64,000 bases of DNA from Pedobacter jeongneungensis (GTDB lineage Bacteria > Bacteroidota > Bacteroidia > Sphingobacteriales > Sphingobacteriaceae), in contig NZ_AYMG01000007.1 of NCBI RefSeq assembly GCF_000633455.1, forward strand, positions 62,001 to 126,000. The letters run 5' to 3'. Positions within the stretch are counted from its first letter, which is position 1. Each line of letters begins with the position of its first letter. This document shows positions 44,814-52,107 of this stretch, piece after piece. The notes under the pieces were generated by a model. The model made no database searches. It saw only the letters and a list, made by a program, of their open reading frames with translations, and was not told the origin of the DNA. Both the position numbers and the translations under genes were made by a program.

Positions 44814-46898
44814 ATGAAGTTTCCTATTAAATTATTGGCCCTATTGCCGCTTCTTTCATTAAACGTTTTAGCACAACAAAAAACACAGAATTTTTCTATT
44901 AAAACCGCTAAACCTGTTGATCAGGTTAATGTGTTTTTAGGCTCTTCTGCCGATCATGGACAAATGTCGCCAGCAGCATCTGCACCCTTTAGCATGTTGA
45001 GTATCGGTCCGCAAACGTACCCTAAAACACATACCGGTTACGAATACCTCGCCAAGAAATTTGAAGGTTTTACCCATAACCGGTTTGAAGGCGTGGGTTG
45101 TCAGGGATCGGGTGGTAATATTTTCATCAAACCTTTTTTAGGTGCTGATCCGGCGCAATCTGAACTGATTAAAGCTTCAGAAAAAGCAAGTCCGGGCTAT
45201 TATGAAGTAGGTTTTGAAAATAAAATTAAAGCGAGTTTTACCGTTTTGGGTAAAGCCGGGAAACATGCCTATCAGTTTCCTAAAGGCGCAAAAGGTTTTT
45301 ACCTCGATTTGGGCTATGCCTTTAACGGTGCTTTTGTGGCCGAATCGCATGATGTAAACGGAAATGCAGTTAGCGGTTGGATTACCTCAAAAACAACCTG
45401 TGGCGCTGGTAAGTATAAAATATTCTACTACCTCGAAATCGCCGATAATGTATCGTGGAAAGTGATTGATGACCATAAATTGATCGCGGTACTAAATGGG
45501 GATTTAATTTCAACAGGGATCAATATCGCACTTTCTTCAGTAAGTGTAGAGGCTGCTAAAGCTTCTATTAATAAAAATTCTTTCAATACGGTAAAAGAGC
45601 AAAGCAAAGCCGATTGGAATACGAATCTTTCTAAAATTGCGGTGAATGGCGATCTCGAAAGTGCAAAACTGTTCTACTCGCTTTTGTACCGTACCATGCA
45701 ATCACCTTATGTGATCTCCGAAACGGATGGCCAATACCGCAATACTAAAGGGGAACTTCAAAAAGATAAAGAAATCCGTTACAATGGCTGGGCCATTTGG
45801 GATAATTACCGTACGCAGTTGCCGTTGCTCTCGCTCATCACGCAAGACCGATATGCTGGAATGGTTACTTCCATCGCTGATCTGTATAATTCTGGCAAAA
45901 AAGATTATGCTGGTCAAAACGAGCCTTCAAATACCGTTCGTTCCGAACATGCCATTGTGGTGTTGTTAGATGCTTACCGAAAAGGTTATCCGGTAGACTT
46001 TAACAAAATTGCCGATTCATTGGTGAAAGAAGTAAATGGACTCGATTACAAATCGCCAGATAAAGCCCTGGAATCGAGTTATGATAATTGGGCACTGTCA
46101 GAAATTTTCAAGATTTTAAATAACAAGGAGAAGTCAGATTTTTACCTGAACAAAGCCCTTGAATATAAAAAATACTGGAATAAAGATTTTAAGGACATGA
46201 CCAAAAATGATGTAGACCGCATGCAGGCCCGGGGTTTATATCAGGGAACCATTTGGCAGTACAGGTGGTTTGTTCCTTATGATTTTAAGGGATTGATGGA
46301 ACTGGATGGTGGAGAAGAATCTTATCTCGCAAAACTGGATGAGTTTTTTGCCCGCGATTTATATAACCATGCTAACGAACCCGATTTACAGGTGCCGCTG
46401 ATGTATAATGTAACCAAATCCGGTTATAAATCGCAGTATTGGGTGCACCAATTGGCCGCAGATACGGTGATACAGAACTATTTTAACGATAACAGCCGCG
46501 GAATTGGTAGCTATATTGGTAAAATTTACAGGAACCAACCTCATGCTTATCTCCGTACCATGGATGATGATGCTGGAGCGATGAGTGCATGGTATGTGTT
46601 TGCTGCCAGCGGATTTTCGCCTGCCTGTGTGGGCTGGCCGGTTTATTACCTTAACGTGCCTTTATTTCCATCGTTAACCTACAATTTGCCAAAAGGTAAA
46701 ACTTTTACCATCGAAACGGAAAACTTTAATCTTAAAAATAAATACATCAAAGCGGTTTTTCTTAACGGAAAGCCCTTTAAAAGAAATTACATTACCCAGG
46801 GGGAAATTAATGCCGGAGGGCTGTTAAAGATTGTTGCTTCGGCGGTTCCTGTCAAAATTTCGGATACAGAGAACTGGATTTCGAGCCTTGAGAAATAA
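44814..46898 (+). CDS. GH92 family glycoside hydrolase, probable alpha-mannosidase (694 aa)
   Basis: This is a secreted exo-acting hydrolase. GH92 enzymes are calcium-dependent alpha-mannosidases acting on N-glycans and mannans. The signal peptide ends VLA|Q at 20/21. Family motifs are VNVFLGSSADHGQMSPAAS, PKTHTGYEYLAKKFEGFTHNR, NEPSN (369-373), NEPDLQVPLMYN (from 521) and DDDAGAMSAWYVFAASGF (from 584). The DDDxGxMSAW segment carries the catalytic-base and calcium region. It stands alone, not beside a SusC/SusD pair, and has its own upstream repeat-rich region. At 694 residues it is slightly shorter than typical GH92 proteins. Confidence 0.92.
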   Translation: MKFPIKLLALLPLLSLNVLAQQKTQNFSIKTAKPVDQVNVFLGSSADHGQMSPAASAPFSMLSIGPQTYPKTHTGYEYLAKKFEGFTHNRFEGVGCQGSGGNIFIKPFLGADPAQSELIKASEKASPGYYEVGFENKIKASFTVLGKAGKHAYQFPKGAKGFYLDLGYAFNGAFVAESHDVNGNAVSGWITSKTTCGAGKYKIFYYLEIADNVSWKVIDDHKLIAVLNGDLISTGINIALSSVSVEAAKASINKNSFNTVKEQSKADWNTNLSKIAVNGDLESAKLFYSLLYRTMQSPYVISETDGQYRNTKGELQKDKEIRYNGWAIWDNYRTQLPLLSLITQDRYAGMVTSIADLYNSGKKDYAGQNEPSNTVRSEHAIVVLLDAYRKGYPVDFNKIADSLVKEVNGLDYKSPDKALESSYDNWALSEIFKILNNKEKSDFYLNKALEYKKYWNKDFKDMTKNDVDRMQARGLYQGTIWQYRWFVPYDFKGLMELDGGEESYLAKLDEFFARDLYNHANEPDLQVPLMYNVTKSGYKSQYWVHQLAADTVIQNYFNDNSRGIGSYIGKIYRNQPHAYLRTMDDDAGAMSAWYVFAASGFSPACVGWPVYYLNVPLFPSLTYNLPKGKTFTIETENFNLKNKYIKAVFLNGKPFKRNYITQGEINAGGLLKIVASAVPVKISDTENWISSLEK

Positions 46899-46970
46899 TT
46901 TTAGAAAAATTATCCTCAAATGGCAAACTTATTTTTAAGAAACATGTTATTCTAGTATAAATTCAAGATC

Positions 46971-47162
46971 ATGGCACCTTTAAAATTAAGCGAAGAACAA
47001 AATGCAACACTAGGCAACAAAAACACCTTAGGACAAGTTAACGAACAGCCTTTAGAACTTCATCCCGAAGCATATAAAGTAAAAGGCCCGTCACCTGATA
47101 AGATGAAGACGGTATCGTCGTCGTTAAGGAACTATGCCCACGGTTTATACGGATTGTTGTAA
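46971..47162 (+). CDS. Small hydrophilic hypothetical protein (63 aa)
   Basis: This is a short charged open frame starting MAPLKLSEEQNATLGNKN with no signal or membrane helix. I recognize no family. It sits between the GH92 gene and a terminator-like hairpin at 47203-47236, which gives it a plausible transcript of its own. The codon content resembles its neighbours. Confidence 0.55.
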   Translation: MAPLKLSEEQNATLGNKNTLGQVNEQPLELHPEAYKVKGPSPDKMKTVSSSLRNYAHGLYGLL

Positions 47163-47202
47163 AAACGCCTCCAAAAAAATCTGATTATACCAGAGTATAC
47201 AA

Positions 47203-47236
47203 AGCAGTTAAGGACTAAAACTTGGCTGTTTTTTTA
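47203..47236 (+). terminator. Probable terminator after the small gene
   Basis: CAGTTAAG (47205-47212) pairs with CTTGGCTG (47221-47228) through two G-T wobbles, and a run of seven to eight T follows. Confidence 0.5.
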
Positions 47237-47282
47237 TGTTAAAAAAAACAAGAATATAAAATAAAATACCAAACTTACACTT

Positions 47283-47741
47283 ATGAAAGAAAGCGCGGGA
47301 ATTTTACTCTTTAGGAAAAAAGATCAAAGCATCGAATTTTTTCTTGCTCATCCCGGGGGACCATTTTTTGTAAATAGAGATTTTGGCTTTTGGACCATAC
47401 CTAAAGGAGAACTGGATGAAAACGAGGCACCTTTATCTGCTGCTATCCGCGAATTTGCAGAAGAAACTGGTAAAAAACTATCCGGTGATTTTATCGAATT
47501 AACTCCAATTGTTCAAAAAGGAGGTAAAAAGGTTTTGTGCTGGGCAATAGAGGGCGATCTGGATCCTGAGGCTTTTGTTAGCAATACTTTTGAAATAGAA
47601 TGGCCACCCCGCTCCGGTAAAAAGCAAAGTTTTGCCGAAATGGATAAGGCTGCATGGTTTACGTACGACAAAGCGATTAAACACATTAACGAAAGGCAAA
47701 TTGCCTTGCTCGATGAACTGATTGCGCAATTAGGCTGTTAA
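47283..47741 (+). CDS. Nudix hydrolase (152 aa)
   Basis: This is a cytosolic pyrophosphohydrolase. The Nudix box is complete: Gly42, Glu48, then Arg56-Glu57 and Glu60-Glu61-x-Gly63 (REFAEETG), fitting the spacing GX5EX7REUXEEXGU. The start ESAGILLFRKKDQSIEFFLAHPGGPFF resembles diadenosine tetraphosphate-type or ADP-ribose Nudix enzymes; the substrate is not certain. Its 3' end overlaps the convergent AlkC-like gene by 12 bp. Confidence 0.9.
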   Translation: MKESAGILLFRKKDQSIEFFLAHPGGPFFVNRDFGFWTIPKGELDENEAPLSAAIREFAEETGKKLSGDFIELTPIVQKGGKKVLCWAIEGDLDPEAFVSNTFEIEWPPRSGKKQSFAEMDKAAWFTYDKAIKHINERQIALLDELIAQLGC

Positions 47742-48833
47742 TTCGAAATGTGAAATTTCTTTTTCTGCACCATTGATGATCATCGAAATCTGATGATCAC
47801 CCAGATGAAATTTCCTGGTGGTGATCAATACAAATTTTTGTTTGCGGATGATGTTAACTGCTGCACCTGCAGGATAAACCCGTTCTGAAATTTTATATAC
47901 CTTTTTCGTATTCTGGCCATTTTGCTTTTTATAATAAATGGCATATTCCAGCCGTACTTTTTGTTCGGTAGGATTTTCATTAACGATAGAAAAAGAAAAT
48001 TCGAGACTTTCGCCGATTTTAACCGCTGGTGTAAGGATTTTAAAATCAGCTAGTAAAATACCTTTATCATCCAAGCCATAATGTTTAAGGATAGCTGCAT
48101 GCCCCTGCTTAAGTAATGTGCGGCTACCGTGTTTAATAATGGCATCGGTATCGCTACCTAAACCCGACCAGTTTTTGGCAACGTTCAGTATCACCTGCGG
48201 ATGATCTTTTGCAATGTCGTTTAAGCTGTTGGCTACGCTCCGCCTTACATATTCTGACGGATCTGTTTTAAGGTTCTCCAATATCGGTAAAATAGTGGTT
48301 GGATCTTTCTTCAGAAAAGGAATGCCCATTGCCCAGGGTAAACGAGGCCTGCTGCCTTCGCTGGCCAATCTTCTTACTTTGTGGCTTTCGTGCAGCGACC
48401 ATTGCTGCATTTTTGAGATCATCTGATTTTCGTATTTTAAAATAAAAGGCCGCACCGCAAATTCGCAGCTCACAAACTGGGTAATAAACTCAAGTGCCTC
48501 AACAGAGTTTTCAAAATCGTTGATACCATAAGTTTCGATATAATCTGGCAGAAACATATAAGCCAGTCCATCTTCCCCGATTCCCTGGATCCTCAATTGT
48601 TTGATTGTTTTTTTGATCAGCTCAATACTTTCCGGATAATCATAGGGTAAAAAACGATGTAAAACTTTAGAGGTATGTTTCATCCGCTCTTTAAGTTCCT
48701 TTGATTCAAATTCTGGAATAAAAACCGCCTTAATAAATTTTCCTTTATCAAATTTAGGGATGCTAACCGCTAAGGCATTGCTTAAACGATCGTAAAAAGC
48801 AGGTGAGTATAAATCTTTCAGTGGGCTGGCCAT
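47730..48833 (-). CDS. alkC: AlkC-like DNA alkylation repair glycosylase with Ig-like C-terminus (367 aa)
   Basis: This is a HEAT-like-repeat DNA glycosylase that removes N3-alkylated bases without base flipping. The helical-repeat region (about 1-250) includes the AlkC-type WSLHESHKVRRLASEGSRP and PSEYVRRSVANSLNDIAKDHP. A C-terminal beta-sandwich of about 110 residues (from AVKIGESLEFSFSIVNENP) matches the Ig-like domain seen in one AlkC subgroup. AlkD is the alternative, but it lacks such a domain. The symbol is given with moderate certainty. The gene ends 12 bp inside the convergent Nudix gene. Confidence 0.8.
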   Translation of the reverse strand: MASPLKDLYSPAFYDRLSNALAVSIPKFDKGKFIKAVFIPEFESKELKERMKHTSKVLHRFLPYDYPESIELIKKTIKQLRIQGIGEDGLAYMFLPDYIETYGINDFENSVEALEFITQFVSCEFAVRPFILKYENQMISKMQQWSLHESHKVRRLASEGSRPRLPWAMGIPFLKKDPTTILPILENLKTDPSEYVRRSVANSLNDIAKDHPQVILNVAKNWSGLGSDTDAIIKHGSRTLLKQGHAAILKHYGLDDKGILLADFKILTPAVKIGESLEFSFSIVNENPTEQKVRLEYAIYYKKQNGQNTKKVYKISERVYPAGAAVNIIRKQKFVLITTRKFHLGDHQISMIINGAEKEISHFELTA

Positions 48834-49007
48834 GTTTGCGAATTGTTGAGTGTGCTATCAAGTTTTATTGCGCAACTAATTTACTAATTTTATTAGTATT
48901 TAAAAACTGAGAACCCTAAATAAATTATTTTGCAGTAGTATTTTTACCAACTGCTAAATAATTTCAGCTTTTTCTTTATCACATTTGTTTATCATAAAAA
49001 CAACGAC

Positions 49008-49865
49008 ATGAACACAACAAAAATAGGTTGGATCGGCTTGGGCAATATGGGGATCCCAATGGCAGAACAATTGATAAAAGCAGGTTACGGAGTAACTGTT
49101 TATAATAGGAGCAAAGACAAAGAAACTGCTTTGACAGAAATGGGGGCATTGATTGCCGAAACGCCCAAAAATCTGATTAGCCAAACAGCAGTAATTGTAT
49201 TAATGGTATCTGATGATGCCGCAATTGAGCAGATTTTTAACGGACCAGATGGCCTTTTCAGCGAGGAAATTTCAGGTAAAGTTATTATTAATATGAGTAC
49301 CGTTTCTCCCGCTATTTCAAAAGAAATGGCCACTTTGTGTAAAGGAAAAGGAGCTCAATATTTAGATGCACCGGTTTCCGGAAGTGTTAAGCAGGCAGAA
49401 ACAGGACAACTGGTGATTATGGTTGGTGGCGATGAAACCGCTTTTGAACAAGTGAAACCAATACTCGAAAAAATGGGTAAAATGGCCGTGCGTCTGGGCG
49501 ATACAGGCGCTGGTAATGTGGCAAAACTCGCCATCAATTCACTACTGGCACTATACACTCAGGGCTTGGCCGAAACTGTAATATTTGCCAATCAACAAGG
49601 TATTGAAACTGAAGACCTGCTTAATTTGATCAATAATGGGGCTATTGCCAATATTTTTACCAAAATTAAAGGTGATGCTATTGTAGCAGATAACTACAAA
49701 CCTGCTTTTGCCCTTAAACATATCGTGAAAGATTTAAATCTGGCTAAGGCAATCGGTCTTGATTCTCCTTTGGCCAAAACCGCATTGAACACTTTTGAGT
49801 CTGCATCTGCAAAATACGGAGAAGAAGATTTGATTGCAGTGATTAAGCAGGTTAAAGATAGGTAA
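49008..49865 (+). CDS. NAD(P)-dependent beta-hydroxyacid dehydrogenase (285 aa)
   Basis: This cytosolic oxidoreductase belongs to the 3-hydroxyisobutyrate/tartronate semialdehyde reductase family. The cofactor site is IGWIGLGNMGIPMA (7-18), the substrate-binding signature is LDAPVSGS, and the catalytic Lys173 lies in GNVAKLAINS. The substrate could be tartronate semialdehyde, glyoxylate/succinic semialdehyde or 3-hydroxyisobutyrate. It is not in an operon with the genes beyond the shared bidirectional terminator. Confidence 0.9.
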   Translation: MNTTKIGWIGLGNMGIPMAEQLIKAGYGVTVYNRSKDKETALTEMGALIAETPKNLISQTAVIVLMVSDDAAIEQIFNGPDGLFSEEISGKVIINMSTVSPAISKEMATLCKGKGAQYLDAPVSGSVKQAETGQLVIMVGGDETAFEQVKPILEKMGKMAVRLGDTGAGNVAKLAINSLLALYTQGLAETVIFANQQGIETEDLLNLINNGAIANIFTKIKGDAIVADNYKPAFALKHIVKDLNLAKAIGLDSPLAKTALNTFESASAKYGEEDLIAVIKQVKDR

Positions 49866-49878
49866 TGTTTTAAGCTCC

Positions 49879-49921
49879 AATAGCCGAAAACATCATTAAT
49901 AAAATGGTGTTTTCGGCTATT
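49879..49921. terminator. Bidirectional terminator between convergent genes
   Basis: AATAGCCGAAAACATCATT (49879-49897) and AATGGTGTTTTCGGCTATT (49903-49921) form a 19-bp stem with one wobble pair and a 5-nt loop, placed between the dehydrogenase and the convergent DUF1634 gene. Confidence 0.88.
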
Positions 49922-49941
49922 CTTGTCGGGTGTTGAAATAA

Positions 49942-50343
49942 TTACACTTTTAGTCCCCCAAAAGTACTGCCCAGAATAATTGCCAAAACAATTAAGGTAA
50001 TTATTACATACATTTTATCTTTTTCCAGAACAAAGGCAAATAGCGAAAATACAATCCGCATAATCGGGGTGATAATCAAAAGCAAAACCCCGAATTGGAT
50101 AATGGCCATTGGCTTAAAAGTAAAAAGCCCCATAAAAATGCCTTTGAAAGTAATGAAGTCATTTTCTTCGCCTTTAAAAACATGGTAATCTGGTCTGACC
50201 TGTGTGCCATTCTGTACCAGAAAAAGTATGCCGCCCAATAAAACAACCAGGCTTGCGGTGATTACACCAAACCTCAATAGTTTGCCAACAATTTTTTCTA
50301 CATCGCGGTCTTGTATAAGATGTGTTGAAATGATATTTTTCAT
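49942..50343 (-). CDS. DUF1634 membrane protein (133 aa)
   Basis: This is a small inner-membrane protein with three hydrophobic helices (about 25-43, 78-100 and 112-128), and RFGVITASLVVLLGGILF is typical of DUF1634. DUF1634 is commonly found directly after a TauE/SafE permease, as here (12-bp gap), and may be its accessory subunit. Transcribed in an operon with the permease and a GntR regulator. Confidence 0.88.
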   Translation of the reverse strand: MKNIISTHLIQDRDVEKIVGKLLRFGVITASLVVLLGGILFLVQNGTQVRPDYHVFKGEENDFITFKGIFMGLFTFKPMAIIQFGVLLLIITPIMRIVFSLFAFVLEKDKMYVIITLIVLAIILGSTFGGLKV

Positions 50344-50355
50344 TTTGTGTTTAAA

Positions 50356-51189
50356 TTAAAATTTGTGGTGATAACCATTGTAAATCATTTCGAGTGCAAC
50401 GAAGGTGATGGCGATACAGAAAATAATCCTCAAGGTTGAAGGGTTAATTTTGGTCAATAATTTGGCTCCTGTAAATGCTCCGCCCAATACGCCAAGCACC
50501 ACGGGGAAAGCGATGCCCGGATCCATATAACCGCGTTGCAGGTATACTACGGCACTGGCGGCTGCAGTAACACCGATCATAAAATTACTGGTGGTTGTGC
50601 TTACTTTAAAAGGTATTTTCATTGCCGTATCCATCGCCAGTACTTTTAGCGCACCCGAGCCTATACCCAATAAACCCGACATTACGCCTGCTATCGTCAT
50701 AATTGAAAAGCCGGCTCCAACGTTTTTAAGTTTGTAATCAACTGTTCCCGTTGGGGTAGGGTAGCTGCTATTAAGTTTTAATATGGCCGATAGTTTACTG
50801 CCTTCTGTTAAAGCCTCCTGGTTCTTTTTTCTTAAAGTCATTGCTGCAGAAAAGAGAAGTACAGCGCCAAAAAGAATGGCGATGGTATTAGTGGGTGTAT
50901 ATATCGCAATTAAAGCGCCTATCACTGCACCAACCGTAGTTGCAATTTCTAAAAACATCCCCAGCCTGATATTGGTAATTCCTTCTTTGATATAAGCACT
51001 CGCAGCACCCGATGAATTTGCAATAGATGCCAGCAGCGCGGCACCAATGGCATAACGGATATCGACATGGAAAACAAGGGTAAGCAGAGGAATTACGACT
51101 ACCCCGCCACCGAGTCCGGTTAGCGAGCCTACCAGGCCTGCAAGGTATGCCCCGAGTATTAAGATCAGGGTAAAAGTTAAAATTGACAT
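50356..51189 (-). CDS. TSUP family (TauE/SafE) membrane permease (277 aa)
   Basis: This is an inner-membrane anion transporter of the TSUP family with about eight helices in two related halves (GSLTGLGGGVVVIPLLTL and SGLLGIGSGALKVLAMD). Members export or import sulfite, sulfonates or other small organic anions. The GntR/FCD regulator 11 bp upstream suggests a carboxylic-acid effector, so an organic acid cargo is as likely as a sulfur compound. The DUF1634 gene follows. Confidence 0.9.
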   Translation of the reverse strand: MSILTFTLILILGAYLAGLVGSLTGLGGGVVVIPLLTLVFHVDIRYAIGAALLASIANSSGAASAYIKEGITNIRLGMFLEIATTVGAVIGALIAIYTPTNTIAILFGAVLLFSAAMTLRKKNQEALTEGSKLSAILKLNSSYPTPTGTVDYKLKNVGAGFSIMTIAGVMSGLLGIGSGALKVLAMDTAMKIPFKVSTTTSNFMIGVTAAASAVVYLQRGYMDPGIAFPVVLGVLGGAFTGAKLLTKINPSTLRIIFCIAITFVALEMIYNGYHHKF

Positions 51190-51200
51190 GATTTTATATT

Positions 51201-51854
51201 TTAATGATTGTTGTTCAAAATGGTAGTGATGATTTCGCGGGCAGTATCAGCATTTCTGTTAGTTATGGCATCAAATAATGCCTGGTGTAAATAGTGGCTC
51301 ATGGCAAAATGGGCAATACCAGAAGGCGAACGTTTGGCAAAAAAATCGCGGATAATTACGGTGAAACTTTCATAAAGATCACTTAATACACGGTTTCCTG
51401 ATGCGCGGGCAATGGCCAGGTGAAATTCGATATCGGCATTTGCACATGCTGCCCTCGAATCGTTTTCGATGGCCAGTTTTCGTTTTTCAAGCGCTTCGCC
51501 AATGGCTTTTAAATCAGAATCGTTTCTGTTTTGTGTGGCTAAACGCACAATTTCCTGCTCCAGCAAGGCCCTAACCTGATTGATTTCTTCAAAATCTGAA
51601 CTGCGCAGGCGCTGTTCGATGGGTTCGGCAGGGGCAGCATTAACTTTAGTTCCAAAACCTTGCTGAACGGTAAGGATTCCGGATAAGGTTAAGGATTTAA
51701 TTGCCTCTCTAATGGTAGATCGGCCAACCTGGTATAATTCCATTAGGGCTGGCTCCGAAGGGATTTTTTCTCCAACTTTAAATTTGCCTTCTTTAATGTC
51801 GTTCCTGATTTTGATGGCTATCTGTTCAAAAAGCTTGCTTTCCTGTTTCATCAT
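51201..51854 (-). CDS. GntR-family regulator, FadR/FCD subfamily (217 aa)
   Basis: This repressor has an N-terminal winged helix (FEQIAIKIRNDIKEGKFKVG, PSEPALMELYQVGRSTIREAI) and a C-terminal FCD helical domain with conserved metal-binding residues around DIEFHLAIARASGN. FCD regulators sense small carboxylates, usually lactate, pyruvate or uronates. It heads a three-gene operon with a TSUP permease and DUF1634. A large inverted repeat covering its own -7 box (51871-51905) indicates autorepression. Two ATG codons in tandem at the start make either first or second Met possible. Confidence 0.93.
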   Translation of the reverse strand: MMKQESKLFEQIAIKIRNDIKEGKFKVGEKIPSEPALMELYQVGRSTIREAIKSLTLSGILTVQQGFGTKVNAAPAEPIEQRLRSSDFEEINQVRALLEQEIVRLATQNRNDSDLKAIGEALEKRKLAIENDSRAACANADIEFHLAIARASGNRVLSDLYESFTVIIRDFFAKRSPSGIAHFAMSHYLHQALFDAITNRNADTAREIITTILNNNH

Positions 51855-51869
51855 TTTAAATTAACACTA

Positions 51870-51905
51870 CAAACATACGATGTTTATTTTAAACATCATA
51901 TGTTT
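51870..51905 (-). promoter_or_regulatory. Operator and overlapping -7 box of the GntR-TSUP-DUF1634 operon
   Basis: AAACATACGATGTTTA (51871-51886) and TAAACATCATATGTTT (51890-51905) are 16-nt inverted arms with one mismatch and a TTT spacer. Each arm also holds the smaller palindrome ACATnnnATGT, 20 bp apart, about two helical turns. On the minus strand 51870-51877 reads TATGTTTG, an exact -7 box, which the repressor would cover. The predicted leader is about 11 nt. Confidence 0.75.
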
Positions 51906-52107
51906 TGTGTCGGTTTAAAATCATTTTAGTTTATTAGAGTGTATTAGTCTTTATGTTCTGTTTCTGCTATCTTGCTTTCTGCATTTTGAATACTTGCTAA
52001 TTTTACCTAATTTGTTTTTTCGGTGCTTCATCCGGCACTGGTTAACAACTGGTTATTAACAGACGATGCCCACCATCGTTCCTGATATACACATACAATT
52101 AAAAACT

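Noticed and set aside
51201..51854. GntR regulator as the missing alginate regulator
   Set aside because: It is 35 kb away, heads a permease operon, and has its own strong operator there.
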